Counted from the stretch's first letter, positions 41,083 to 49,370 are shown. The stretch is 64,000 bases of DNA from Streptomyces humidus (GCF_014649655.1 NZ_BMTL01000019.1:123947-187946), one strand, 5' to 3'. The notes: a model not told the origin generated them from the letters alone. Program-made: numbers and translations.

Positions 41083-41661
41083 GTGGCAACACCACCAGGC
41101 GGTTCCAATTCGGGCAACTGGTCGTACGGGCCCGCCCAGGGCCAGGGCGACGGTTCCCAGAACCCGAACCGTTACAGCTTCCCCTCCGCGCCCGGCCAGC
41201 AGCGGCCCTACTCCCCCCAGGGCCCCGGACCGTCCCCCTACGATCAGCCGCAGGCGCCGCGCATCCAGCCCGTGCAGCCGCATCGCCGCAGCCCCGAGGC
41301 GGCTCCCGCCGGGGCGGCGAACAACCCGCTGGTGCGTCCGTACGCCATGACCGGTGGCCGGACCCGCCCGCGTTACCAGCTCGCCATCGAGGCGCTGGTG
41401 CACACCACCGCGCAGCCGCACCAGATGCAGGGCCAGCTGCCCGAGCATCAGCGGATCTGCAACCTCTGCCGGGAGATCAAGTCGGTCGCCGAGATCTCGG
41501 CGCTGCTGACCATCCCTCTCGGCGTGGCCAGGATCCTCGTCGCCGACTTGGCGGAGGCGGGCCTGGTCGCCATCCATCAGCCCGGCGGCGACGAGACCGC
41601 CGGCGGCCAGCCAGACGTGACACTGCTCGAAAGGGTGCTCAGTGGACTTCGCAAGCTCTAG
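41083..41661 (+). CDS. cvnC2: Conservon 2 DUF742 protein (CvnC)
   Basis: 192 residues: a Pro/Gln/Ser-rich disordered N-terminus of about 75 residues absent from copy 1, then the same DUF742 domain (NPLVRPYAMTGGRTRPRYQLAIEALV, LCREIKSVAEISALLTIPLGVARILVADLAEAGLVAIHQ). GTG start preceded by GGAGGAGAGAGA. Overlaps cvnD2 by 20 bases. Confidence 0.93.
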   Translation: MATPPGGSNSGNWSYGPAQGQGDGSQNPNRYSFPSAPGQQRPYSPQGPGPSPYDQPQAPRIQPVQPHRRSPEAAPAGAANNPLVRPYAMTGGRTRPRYQLAIEALVHTTAQPHQMQGQLPEHQRICNLCREIKSVAEISALLTIPLGVARILVADLAEAGLVAIHQPGGDETAGGQPDVTLLERVLSGLRKL

Positions 41662-42223
41662 CGGGGGTCCCTCCCGCTCCACCACTTCCGCGAAGATCGT
41701 GGTGGCGGGCGGCTTCGGCGTGGGCAAGACCACGTTCGTCGGGGCTGTTTCGGAGATCAATCCGCTGCGCACCGAGGCCGTCATGACGTCCGCGTCGGCG
41801 GGCATCGACGACCTCACCCACACCGGGGACAAGACGACCACCACGGTCGCGATGGACTTCGGCCGCATCACCCTGGATCAGGACCTGATCCTCTACCTCT
41901 TCGGCACGCCGGGCCAGGACCGTTTCTGGTTCATGTGGGACGACCTGGTGCGCGGCGCCATCGGCGCGATCGTGCTCGTCGACACCCGCCGTCTCGCCGA
42001 CTGCTTCCCCGCGGTCGACTACTTCGAGAACAGCGGCCTCCCCTTCGTCATCGCGTTGAACGGCTTCGACGGCAACCAGCCGTACAACCCCGACGAGGTG
42101 CGGGAGGCGCTGCAGATCGGCCCGGACACCCCGATCATCACGACGGACGCCCGCCATCGCGCCGACGCCAAGTCCGCGCTGATCACCCTGGTGGAGCACG
42201 CATTGATGGCACGCCTGCGGTAG
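41642..42223 (+). CDS. cvnD2: Conservon 2 MglA/Ras-like GTPase (CvnD)
   Basis: 193-residue small GTPase with P-loop GGFGVGKTTFVGAVSEI, GTPGQDRFWFMW and NGFD. Outside the first 15 residues it differs from copy 1 at only a handful of positions. GTG start within cvnC2, as in copy 1. Confidence 0.94.
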   Translation: MDFASSSGGPSRSTTSAKIVVAGGFGVGKTTFVGAVSEINPLRTEAVMTSASAGIDDLTHTGDKTTTTVAMDFGRITLDQDLILYLFGTPGQDRFWFMWDDLVRGAIGAIVLVDTRRLADCFPAVDYFENSGLPFVIALNGFDGNQPYNPDEVREALQIGPDTPIITTDARHRADAKSALITLVEHALMARLR

Positions 42224-42246
42224 CGCCGCCCTCCCCCGCGACACCG

Positions 42247-42274
42247 AAGGCCCCCTCGGCGACGAGGGGGCCTT
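42247..42274 (+). terminator. Terminator after conservon 2
   Basis: Perfect 12-bp stem AAGGCCCCCTCG / CGAGGGGGCCTT with GCGA tetraloop, followed by TCGTG, 23 bases after the cvnD2 stop. Confidence 0.88.
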
Positions 42275-42341
42275 TCGTGTGGCGGCGCTCGCCCCGCTTC
42301 CGCCCGCGCCGAGGAGGCCTCCGCCCACGCCCGCCCACGCC

Positions 42342-42373
42342 GAAGGGGCCCACCCGGACGGGTGGGCCCCTTC
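42342..42373 (-). terminator. Terminator after accE
   Basis: Perfect 14-bp stem GAAGGGGCCCACCC (42342-42355) / GGGTGGGCCCCTTC (42360-42373), GGAC loop, 18 bases beyond the accE stop on the minus strand. Confidence 0.85.
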
Positions 42374-42391
42374 AGGGACACGCAGGAGGGT

Positions 42392-42583
42392 TCAGCGCCA
42401 GCTGTGCGGGGCGCGGAAACCGCCCTCGCGTTCCAGGCGGCGCCAGCCTGCCCTGGGACGGGAGCGGTGCGCGGTGGGCTCGGAGGGGCGGGCGGCCGCG
42501 CAAGCCAGGAGGACCGCCGTGATGGCGGCGACTTCCTCGGGCTCGGCATGGCCCTTCTCGACTCGGATGTCGGGAGCGTTCAT
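42392..42583 (-). CDS. accE: Acyl-CoA carboxylase epsilon subunit
   Basis: 63-residue small subunit typical of actinobacterial acyl-CoA carboxylases: IRVEKGHAEPEEVAAITAVLLA at the N-terminus and the C-terminal W-containing stretch (GWRRLEREGGFRAPHSW). It stimulates carboxylase activity by binding the alpha/beta complex. It lies 67 bases downstream of accB. Confidence 0.92.
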   Translation of the reverse strand: MNAPDIRVEKGHAEPEEVAAITAVLLACAAARPSEPTAHRSRPRAGWRRLEREGGFRAPHSWR

Positions 42584-42650
42584 GGGTGTCAGTCTCCGTG
42601 GATGAGGTTTCCGCAGGGAATCCGCCGGGTTACCCGTGGGGTCCGTCGGG

Positions 42651-44255
42651 TTACTGCGGGGGGTTGCCGTGCTTGCGCGAGGGCAGGTCCGCGTGCTTGG
42701 ACTGCAGCATCGCCAGGGACCTGACGAGGACCTCGCGGGTCTCGGCGGGGTCGATGACGTCGTCGACCAGGCCGCGCTCGGCCGCGTAGTACGGGTGCAT
42801 CAGCTCGGACTTGTACTCCTTGACCATGCGGGCCCGCATGGCCTCGGGGTCCTGCGCCTCGGCGATCTGACGGCGGAAGATGACGTTGGCTGCGCCCTCG
42901 GCGCCCATCACGGCGATCTCGTTCGTCGGCCAGGCGTAGGTGAGGTCGGCTCCGATGGACTGGCTGTCCATGACGATGTAGGCACCTCCGTACGCCTTGC
43001 GCAGGATCAGCGAGATCCGGGGCACGGTCGCGTTGCAGTAGGCGTACAGCAGCTTCGCGCCGTGGCGGATGATTCCACCGTGCTCCTGGTCGACGCCGGG
43101 CAGGAAGCCGGGGACGTCCAGAAGAGTGATGATCGGGATGTTGAAGGCGTCGCACATCTGCACGAAGCGGGCGGCCTTCTCGCTGGCCTCGATGTCCAGC
43201 ACGCCGGCGAGGGACTGCGGCTGGTTGGCCACGATGCCGACGACCTGGCCGCCGAGCCGGGCCAGGGCGCAGATGATGTTGCGCGCCCAGCGCTCGTGGA
43301 CCTCCAGGTACTCGCCGTCGTCGACGATCTCCTCGATGACCTTGGTCATGTCGTACGGGCGGTTGCCGTCGGCCGGGACCAGGTCGAGCAGGACGTCGCC
43401 GCGCCGCTCGGCCGGGTCGGCGGAGTCGACGCGCGGCGGGTTCTCACGGTTGTTCTGCGGCAGCAGCGACAGGAGGTAGCGCACCTCCGCGATGCAGGTC
43501 TCCTCGTCGTCGTAGGCGAAGTGGCAGACGCCGGAGGTCTCGGCGTGCACGTCCGCGCCGCCGAGGCCGTTCTGGGTGATCTCCTCGCCGGTGACGGCCT
43601 TGACCACGTCCGGCCCGGTGATGAACATCTGCGAGGTCTCGCGGACCATGAAGACGAAGTCGGTGAGGGCGGGGCTGTAGGCCGCGCCGCCCGCACAGGG
43701 GCCCAGCATCACGCTGATCTGCGGGATGACGCCGGACGCCCGGGTGTTGCGCTGGAAGATGCCGCCGTAACCGGCGAGCGCCGAGACGCCCTCCTGGATG
43801 CGGGCGCCGGCGCCGTCGTTGAGGGAGACCAGCGGGGCGCCGGCCGCGATGGCCATGTCCATGATCTTGTGGATCTTGGTGGCGTGGGCCTCGCCCAGCG
43901 CGCCGCCGAAGATGCGGAAGTCATGGGCGTAGACGAAGACCGTCCGGCCCTCGACCGTGCCCCAGCCGGTGATGACGCCGTCGGTGAAGGGCTTCTTGGC
44001 CTCCAGGCCGAACCCGGTCGCCCGGTGCCGGCGCAGTTGCTCGACCTCCTGGAAGGATCCCGGGTCCACCAGCAGCTCGATCCGCTCCCGGGCGGTCAGC
44101 TTGCCCTTGGCGTGCTGCGCCTGGGTCGCCTTCTCGCTCGGGCCGGCCAGCGCCTGGGCGCGGATCTCGTGCAGCTCGGCCACGCGGCCGCGCGCGTCCG
44201 TGGGCTCCGAGGGCGCCGCGGTCGGCTCGCCGGTCGTCTCTTCCAAAACGGTCAT
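42651..44255 (-). CDS. accB: Acyl-CoA carboxylase beta (carboxyltransferase) subunit
   Basis: 534 residues of the AccD-type carboxyltransferase fold: LTARERIELLVDPGSFQEVEQL, GAGARIQEGVSALAGYGGIFQRNTRASGVIPQISVMLGPCAGGAAYSPALTDFVFMV, DVPGFLPGVDQEHGGIIRHGAKLLYAY, RKAYGGAYIVMDSQSIGADLTYAWP. It carboxylates acetyl- and/or propionyl-CoA with biotin delivered by an AccA-type alpha subunit encoded elsewhere. With accE it matches the S. coelicolor AccB/AccE pair for malonyl-CoA supply; substrate preference is inferred from synteny. Confidence 0.93.
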   Translation of the reverse strand: MTVLEETTGEPTAAPSEPTDARGRVAELHEIRAQALAGPSEKATQAQHAKGKLTARERIELLVDPGSFQEVEQLRRHRATGFGLEAKKPFTDGVITGWGTVEGRTVFVYAHDFRIFGGALGEAHATKIHKIMDMAIAAGAPLVSLNDGAGARIQEGVSALAGYGGIFQRNTRASGVIPQISVMLGPCAGGAAYSPALTDFVFMVRETSQMFITGPDVVKAVTGEEITQNGLGGADVHAETSGVCHFAYDDEETCIAEVRYLLSLLPQNNRENPPRVDSADPAERRGDVLLDLVPADGNRPYDMTKVIEEIVDDGEYLEVHERWARNIICALARLGGQVVGIVANQPQSLAGVLDIEASEKAARFVQMCDAFNIPIITLLDVPGFLPGVDQEHGGIIRHGAKLLYAYCNATVPRISLILRKAYGGAYIVMDSQSIGADLTYAWPTNEIAVMGAEGAANVIFRRQIAEAQDPEAMRARMVKEYKSELMHPYYAAERGLVDDVIDPAETREVLVRSLAMLQSKHADLPSRKHGNPPQ

Positions 44256-44560
44256 GTAGTGACCTTACGAAGCGCGCCAAGGAAAGAGTGACGTCGACTC
44301 CGTACAGTCCTCGGAGCGTTTTCCTGGTACCCCTGAACAGAACCGGGCCGGAATGCGGCCGTTCCGACTGCTCAAAGGACTGGCGGGTTGTAGATGTCAC
44401 ACAAACCCGACTACTGAGACCCGGCTCACATTTCGCGCCACGCCTGCCCTCCCCGGGGTGAACCGGCAGCGCCGGACGGCGGCCTGCGGAAGCCTCGACG
44501 ACGCGTCCGGGGCCATGATTCCCTCGCGGCGGACGGCCGGAAATCCCTCCCCCGATTAAG
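44256..44560. other. 305-base divergent gap between accB and the YceI gene
   Basis: Carries both promoter regions; no gene visible. The accB ribosome site AAGGTC lies just inside. Confidence 0.5.
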
Positions 44561-44589
44561 TTGAAAGTTGAACGGAATGGGGCTACTGT
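44561..44589 (+). promoter_or_regulatory. Promoter of the YceI gene
   Basis: TTGAAA (44561-44566), exactly 17 bases, TACTGT (44584-44589): close to the vegetative consensus. A direct repeat AGTTGAA-AGTTGAA overlaps the -35, so a regulator could bind there. The start codon is 71 bases downstream. Confidence 0.6.
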
Positions 44590-44659
44590 CGTCCATGTCG
44601 ATCCATTGAAGATTAAACATCTTCGACTCCCCTCCCCCAAGTTCCCCAAGGAGCACGTC

Positions 44660-45262
44660 ATGGGCATCTTCGGCCGCAAGAACACCGACGAGACCGCCTC
44701 CGCCGCCGGCGTGAACCCGGAGCTCGCCGCCCTGACCGGCGAGTACACGATCGATCCGGCCCACTCGACGATCGGCTTCACCGCCCGCCACGCGATGGTC
44801 ACCAACGTCAAGGGCCGGTTCACCGACTTCACCGGCTCCCTGGTGCTGGACGGCACCGAGCCGTCCCGGTCGACCGCCTCCATCGACGTCACGATGGAGA
44901 GCATCGACACCGGGTCCGCCGACCGCGACGGCCACCTGAAGAGCGCCGACTTCTTCAAGACCGACGAGTTCCCGACGATGACCTTCCGCTCCACCTCCGC
45001 CGAGGCCCTGGGGGGCGACGACTACCGCATCTCCGGCGAGCTGAGCATCCTCGGCGTGACCAAGCCCCTCAGCATCGACCTGGAGTTCAACGGCTCCGCC
45101 AAGGACCCGTTCGGCAACGAGCGGGTGGGCTTCGAGGGCAAGGCCGAGATCCTGCGCTCGGACTGGGGCCTGACCTGGAACGCGGCGCTGGAGACGGGCG
45201 GCGTCCTGGTCTCCGACAAGATCCGGCTGAACTTCGACATCTCGGCGATCAAGAACGCGTAA
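44660..45262 (+). CDS. YceI-family lipid-binding protein
   Basis: 200 residues with the YceI lipocalin-like barrel: LTGEYTIDPAHSTIGFTARHAMVTNVKGRFTDFTGSLVLDG, DRDGHLKSADFFKTDEFPTMTFRST, DYRISGELSILGVTKPLSIDLEF. Family members bind isoprenoid quinones or amides. There is no signal peptide, so it is likely cytoplasmic, as in most Streptomyces copies. The ATG at 44660 is preceded by AAGGAG; the in-frame extension begins inside the promoter. Confidence 0.92.
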   Translation: MGIFGRKNTDETASAAGVNPELAALTGEYTIDPAHSTIGFTARHAMVTNVKGRFTDFTGSLVLDGTEPSRSTASIDVTMESIDTGSADRDGHLKSADFFKTDEFPTMTFRSTSAEALGGDDYRISGELSILGVTKPLSIDLEFNGSAKDPFGNERVGFEGKAEILRSDWGLTWNAALETGGVLVSDKIRLNFDISAIKNA

Positions 45263-45296
45263 GCGCGTGGCCGAATACGGCGAATACCGGCAGAAA

Positions 45297-45327
45297 GGGG
45301 CCGGAAGCGAAGAACTTCCGGCCCCTT
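45297..45327 (+). terminator. Terminator after the YceI gene
   Basis: Perfect 11-bp stem GGGGCCGGAAG / CTTCCGGCCCC with 7-base loop and trailing TT, 35 bases after the stop. Confidence 0.85.
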
Positions 45328-45355
45328 GGTGTGTCCTGTGTCACAGTCGCGAAGC

Positions 45356-45994
45356 ATGAGCACCAAGACCGGACCCCAGTACTACCCCGGAGCCAACCGC
45401 GACCACTGGTACCAGGACGACTTCGGCGGCGACCGCATGGAGGTCAACGTCGTCGTCCTGCACACCACGGAGGGCCGCTCGCTGCCCGACTACCAGGGCG
45501 GCTCGGTCGCGCCCAACCTGACGGCCGTGCCGGACTTCGCGGCCAAGCGGCTGAAGTGGTACCAGCACTTCCAGATCGACGTCTCCTCGCGCGCGCTGGT
45601 CAACCGGCGCGGGGGCGTCGAGACGAACACGCTCAACGTCTGCCAGGTGGAGCTCGTCGGCACCTGCGACCCCGAGCTGCACACCAAGTGGAAGACCCAC
45701 GACCAGGCCCACGTCTACTGGCCCAAAGCCCCGGAGTGGGCGCTGCGCGCCGTCGCCCAGTACCTGGCCTGGATGCACATCCACCACGACGTGCCGCTGC
45801 GCGGACCGACGCTGTGGCCCGCGTACCCGAAGTCCTGGGGGAACGGGGGCGGGCAGCGGATGAGCGGCGAGCGGTGGAACGGGTTCAAGGGCGTGTGCGG
45901 CCATATGCACGTGCCCGAGAACACCCACGGAGACCCGGGGGCGATCGACTTCGAGGCCCTGCTCGGCTTCGCCAAGGCCGCCGCCCAGGACTGA
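45356..45994 (+). CDS. Amidase_2-like (N-acetylmuramoyl-L-alanine amidase fold) protein
   Basis: 212 residues with the zinc-amidase/PGRP pattern: VVVLHTTEGRS (first zinc His), GVETNTLNVCQVELVG, and VCGHMHVPENTHGDPGAIDFEAL (GH...H-DPG, second and third ligands). No signal peptide and no cell-wall-binding domain, so it resembles a phage endolysin catalytic domain in layout, though the neighbourhood is not phage-like. ATG at 45356; the ribosome site (GCGAAG) is weak. Activity is inferred from the motif only. Confidence 0.78.
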   Translation: MSTKTGPQYYPGANRDHWYQDDFGGDRMEVNVVVLHTTEGRSLPDYQGGSVAPNLTAVPDFAAKRLKWYQHFQIDVSSRALVNRRGGVETNTLNVCQVELVGTCDPELHTKWKTHDQAHVYWPKAPEWALRAVAQYLAWMHIHHDVPLRGPTLWPAYPKSWGNGGGQRMSGERWNGFKGVCGHMHVPENTHGDPGAIDFEALLGFAKAAAQD

Positions 45995-46000
45995 CGGCTC

Positions 46001-46018
46001 GCCCCGGCGCGCCGGGGC
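46001..46018. terminator. Palindrome between convergent genes
   Basis: 18-base perfect palindrome GCCCCGGCGCGCCGGGGC between the amidase stop (45994) and the convergent membrane-protein stop (46026); probable shared terminator. Confidence 0.6.
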
Positions 46019-46025
46019 CGCCCGG

Positions 46026-47405
46026 TCAGAACCCCCCGCCGAAGTCGCCGCCGCCTCCGCCTCCGCCGAAGTCCCCGCCTCCCGCGTCGCCGAAGCCGCC
46101 GCCGAAGTCCCCGGGGTCGAAGTCGGCGCCGGAGACGTCGCCGCCTTCGTACCCGCCGAAGTCGCCGTAGCCGCTGCCGTAGTCCGCCGCGTAGGAGGGG
46201 GTGGCCATCATCGAGCCGAGCATCGTGCCGACGAGGAGGCCGGGCAGGATGCCCCCGCCGAAGTAGCCGCCCGCCCAGGGGCCGTAGGCGGGGCCGGCCT
46301 CCCAGTACGGACGGCGGCCGTAGTCGCTGTCGACCTCACGGATCACGGGGTCGCGGCCGTCGGCCAGCCGGGTCGCGTCCGCCGCGCAGACCGGGACCTC
46401 ACGGGTGGCCCCGCCGGGCGGCGTCCAGGTGGCGTCGGCGACCGAGGGGCCGTGGCGGGGGTCGAAGAAGCAGGGCGGACGGCGCTCGGGCAGCGGCCTT
46501 CCCTCCCGGCGGGCGGCCAGGGAGGCGAGCGAGAAGCGGCCGTCCTCCAGCGCCTCGGTGACGGCGCGGACGTCCTCCGGCCGGGCCGCCGCTGCCATGG
46601 CCGTCTTCGCCTGCTCGTAGGCGTCCAGGGCGCGCTCGTAGTCGGCGCGCATGATGTCGTCGGCGCCCGCCTCGGCGGGATGGAAGTCGAGCCGGTCGAG
46701 TTCCTCGCCGAAGGCCGTGATGTCCTCGTCCACGACGACCCGCAGCCGGTCCAGCGCGGCCCGCCGCTCCTCGGCCCGGCGCCTGCGGCTCCGCCGCACC
46801 ACGGTGTAGGCCCCCGCCCCGCCGGCCACCAGCACGACGCCCACGGCGATCAGCGCGGAGGTCGAGATCATCGCGCCGGGGTGGGCGGAGTCCCAGCTCG
46901 CGGGAGCGGAGCCGCCCATGCGGGTCAGGGCCCGGTCGGTGAAGTCGGTCAGCTGGGTCCTGGCGTTCCGCTCGTCGCCGACGCTGCCGACCAGGTTGCG
47001 CACGGCCGTCCTCGGCAGGACGGAGGAGTCCGCGCGGGCGTCGAACCGGTCGCCCAGGCGGATCGCGTACAGGCCGGTGACCCCGGTGGCGGTACGCAGG
47101 TCGCTGAAGAGACCGGCTGTGGGGTAGCCGGCCGGCAGGACGGCGATGAACAGGGGTTTGTCGGCTTTCTCGATCTGCCGCTCGAGGGCGCGCGCGTCCG
47201 CCCGGGACAGCTGGTCCGACGCCGCGGGATCGACGTAGACCGGGCTGTGACGGAGGGAGTCGGCGATCGCCGTGACGCCGGTGGCCGCGGACGCGCGCGG
47301 GGCGCCCGCCCCCCACACGGTCCACACCGTGAGGGCGACGAGCACCAGCGCGAGCAGCGGTGCGGTGAGGCCTCGGGCCCGAGGGGTCGAGAGCACGGCC
47401 TTCAT
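46026..47405 (-). CDS. Membrane protein with Gly-rich C-terminal tail
   Basis: 459 residues: N-terminal signal/TM (LTAPLLALVLVALTVWTVWGAG), an extracytoplasmic domain of about 140 residues (VYVDPAASDQLSRADARALERQIEKADKPLFIAVLPAGY...), a second TM (MISTSALIAVGVVLVAGGAGAYTVV), a cytoplasmic coiled-coil region, a region with two cysteines (PPCFFDPRHG and VPVCAADATRL), and a tail of FGG/GGG repeats. The layout resembles TPM-domain membrane proteins, but I cannot confirm the domain. It lies 54 bases downstream of nothing on its own strand except cimA, whose transcript may read into it only in the opposite sense order (cimA ends at 47460). Confidence 0.7.
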   Translation of the reverse strand: MKAVLSTPRARGLTAPLLALVLVALTVWTVWGAGAPRASAATGVTAIADSLRHSPVYVDPAASDQLSRADARALERQIEKADKPLFIAVLPAGYPTAGLFSDLRTATGVTGLYAIRLGDRFDARADSSVLPRTAVRNLVGSVGDERNARTQLTDFTDRALTRMGGSAPASWDSAHPGAMISTSALIAVGVVLVAGGAGAYTVVRRSRRRRAEERRAALDRLRVVVDEDITAFGEELDRLDFHPAEAGADDIMRADYERALDAYEQAKTAMAAAARPEDVRAVTEALEDGRFSLASLAARREGRPLPERRPPCFFDPRHGPSVADATWTPPGGATREVPVCAADATRLADGRDPVIREVDSDYGRRPYWEAGPAYGPWAGGYFGGGILPGLLVGTMLGSMMATPSYAADYGSGYGDFGGYEGGDVSGADFDPGDFGGGFGDAGGGDFGGGGGGGDFGGGF

Positions 47406-47459
47406 ACCTCGAAACTACCCGAAACCCTCACATGGCGGACATTCGACGGTTTTCTGGCA

Positions 47460-49064
47460 TCACTCCGCCGGGTCCACCCCCGCCCGCAGCAGTCCGTAGG
47501 TGTACGCGTCCTCCAGGGCCTGCCACGAGGCGGCGATGACGTTCTCCGCCACACCCACCGTGGACCACTCCCCCGCCCCGTCGGTCGTGGAGATCAGGAC
47601 GCGGGTGGTGGACTGGGTGCCGTGGACGCCCTCCAGGATGCGGACCTTGTAGTCGACCAGGTCGAGCTTGGCCAGCTGGGGGTAGATCTTCTCCAGGGCC
47701 ACCCGCAGGGCCCGGTCCAGGGCGTTGACCGGGCCGTTGCCCTCCGCCGTCGCGACGATGCGCTCGGCCTTGGCCCAGAGCTTCACGGTGGCCTCGTTGG
47801 CGTGGGTGCCGTCGGGGCGGTCCTCGACGATGGCGCGCCAGGACTCGACGTCGAAGTACTTCAGCGGCCTGCCCTCGACCTCGGCGCGCAGCAGGAGTTC
47901 GAAGGAGGCGTCGGCCGCCTCGTAGGTGTAGCCCCTGAGCTCGCGCTCCTTGACCCGCTCCACGACCCTGCCGACCAGTTCGCGGTCGCCGCCCAGGTCG
48001 ACGCCGAGCTCCTTGCCCTTCAGCTCGATCGAGGCGCGGCCGGCCATGTCGGAGACCAGCATCCGCATGGTGTTGCCGACCTGCTCGGGGTCGATGTGCT
48101 GGTAGAGGTCGGGGTCGACCTTGATGGCCGAGGCGTGCAGCCCGGCCTTGTGGGCGAAGGCCGAGACGCCCACGTAGGGCTGGTGCGTGGACGGCGTGAG
48201 GTTGACGACCTCGGCGATGGCGTGCGAGATGCGGGTCATCTCGCGGAGCCGGCCCTCGGGCAGCACCTTCTTGCCGTACTTCAGCTCCAGGGCCGCGACC
48301 ACCGGGAACAGGTTGGCGTTGCCGACGCGTTCGCCGTAGCCGTTGGCCGTGCACTGGACGTGGGTGGCGCCCGCGTCCACCGCGGCGAGGGTGTTGGCCA
48401 CCGCGCAGCCGGTGTCGTCCTGGGCGTGGATGCCGAGCCGGGCGCCCGTGTCGGCGAGCACCGTCGAGACGACGGCCTGGACCTGCGCCGGGAGCATTCC
48501 GCCGTTGGTGTCGCACAGGACGACCACGTCGGCGCCTGCCTCGGCGGCGGCCCGGACGACCGCCTTCGCGTACTCGGGGTTGGCGCGGTATCCGTCGAAG
48601 AAGTGCTCACAGTCGACGAAGACCCGGCGGCCCTGGCCCTTCAGGAAGGAGACCGTGTCGCTCACCATGGCCAGGTTCTCGTCCAGGGTGGTGCGCAGGG
48701 CCAGCTCGACGTGCCGGTCGTGGGACTTCGCCACCAGGGTGACCACCCCGGCGCCCGACTCCAGCAGCGCCCTGACCTGCGGGTCCTCCGCGGCCTTCGC
48801 CCCTGCCCGGCGGGTGGCGCCGAAGGCGACCAACTGGGCGTGGCGGAAGTCGATCTCCTCCTGCGCGCGGGCGAAGAACTCGGTGTCCCGCGGGTTGGCG
48901 CCGGGCCAGCCGCCCTCGATGAAGCCGACTCCGAAGTCGTCCAGGTGCCGGGCGATCGCCAGCTTGTCGGCGACGGTGAGGTTGATGCCCTCACGCTGCG
49001 CGCCGTCGCGCAGGGTGGTGTCGAAGACGTGGAAGGAATCGTCGAGTTCGCTGGGTGCGGTCAT
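47460..49064 (-). CDS. cimA: Citramalate synthase / 2-isopropylmalate synthase-family enzyme
   Basis: 534 residues of the DRE-TIM metallolyase family: FHVFDTTLRDGAQREGINLTVADKLAIARHLDDFGVGFIEGGWPGANPRD, LGIHAQDDTGCAVANTLAAVDAGATHVQCTANGYGERVGNANL, VSAFAHKAGLHASAI, and a C-terminal LeuA-type regulatory domain. The internal pattern is that of citramalate synthase (acetyl-CoA + pyruvate to citramalate, isoleucine route) more than LeuA. The ATG at 49064 has AGGAG 9 bases upstream. Its 240-base leader carries an apparent Ile attenuator (see below). Upstream on the same strand is the TetR gene. Confidence 0.9.
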   Translation of the reverse strand: MTAPSELDDSFHVFDTTLRDGAQREGINLTVADKLAIARHLDDFGVGFIEGGWPGANPRDTEFFARAQEEIDFRHAQLVAFGATRRAGAKAAEDPQVRALLESGAGVVTLVAKSHDRHVELALRTTLDENLAMVSDTVSFLKGQGRRVFVDCEHFFDGYRANPEYAKAVVRAAAEAGADVVVLCDTNGGMLPAQVQAVVSTVLADTGARLGIHAQDDTGCAVANTLAAVDAGATHVQCTANGYGERVGNANLFPVVAALELKYGKKVLPEGRLREMTRISHAIAEVVNLTPSTHQPYVGVSAFAHKAGLHASAIKVDPDLYQHIDPEQVGNTMRMLVSDMAGRASIELKGKELGVDLGGDRELVGRVVERVKERELRGYTYEAADASFELLLRAEVEGRPLKYFDVESWRAIVEDRPDGTHANEATVKLWAKAERIVATAEGNGPVNALDRALRVALEKIYPQLAKLDLVDYKVRILEGVHGTQSTTRVLISTTDGAGEWSTVGVAENVIAASWQALEDAYTYGLLRAGVDPAE

Positions 49065-49172
49065 GGTCGGAAGGCTCCTGTGTCGGATCTCGGTCGTTAC
49101 CGGAATGACCGGCTCCGCCGCCCCCCATGGTCCCTCGCGCTCTCGCTCCCGGCTGCGGGTGGGCCAGAAAAG

Positions 49173-49199
49173 CGAAAAACCCCTCGCGGGTGCGAGAGG
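49173..49199 (-). terminator. Attenuator terminator in the cimA leader
   Basis: On the minus strand, CCTCTCGC (49199-49192), a 4-base loop and GCGAGGGG (49187-49180) are followed directly by TTTTT: an intrinsic terminator placed before the structural gene, 109-135 bases upstream of the cimA ATG. The position is not explained by any upstream gene end. Confidence 0.8.
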
Positions 49200-49227
49200 T
49201 CTGCGCGCGGGTCGAGGACGACGATGG

Positions 49228-49254
49228 CCGCTCGTACCTGGTCGTACGGAGCGG
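49228..49254 (-). promoter_or_regulatory. Leader hairpin directly after the leader-peptide stop codon
   Basis: CCGCTC-CGTAC pairs with GTACGAGCGG: 10 bp with one bulged base and a 6-base loop, starting at the base after the leader stop. It fits the pause/antiterminator element of ribosome-mediated attenuation. Confidence 0.65.
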
Positions 49255-49305
49255 TCACTGCGGACCGGCGCGCCTGCTGCCAATAATCGTGGCGAACGAG
49301 AGCAC
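49255..49305 (-). CDS. Putative isoleucine leader peptide for cimA
   Basis: 17-codon ORF (GTG start) encoding MLSFATIIGSRRAGPQ. It contains two adjacent ATT isoleucine codons, a codon seldom used in this genome's genes where ATC predominates. No ribosome site precedes it, so it may be read from a leaderless transcript (see the promoter entry). Followed in order by a hairpin, an intrinsic terminator and cimA. Role as a control peptide is inferred from this architecture. Confidence 0.65.
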   Translation of the reverse strand: MLSFATIIGSRRAGPQ

Positions 49306-49311
49306 GGCGGC

Positions 49312-49341
49312 AGTCTGGCACAGACCGTCCGTTTGCTCACA
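49312..49341 (-). promoter_or_regulatory. Candidate promoter of the cimA leader transcript
   Basis: Minus strand CAGACT (49317-49312) six bases upstream of the leader GTG could be a -10, with TGTGAG about 18 bases further upstream as a weak -35. A start site near the GTG would make the leader ORF leaderless. Confidence 0.3.
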
Positions 49342-49370
49342 GGGTGTCTCAGGATGCGAGCAACGCGTTC

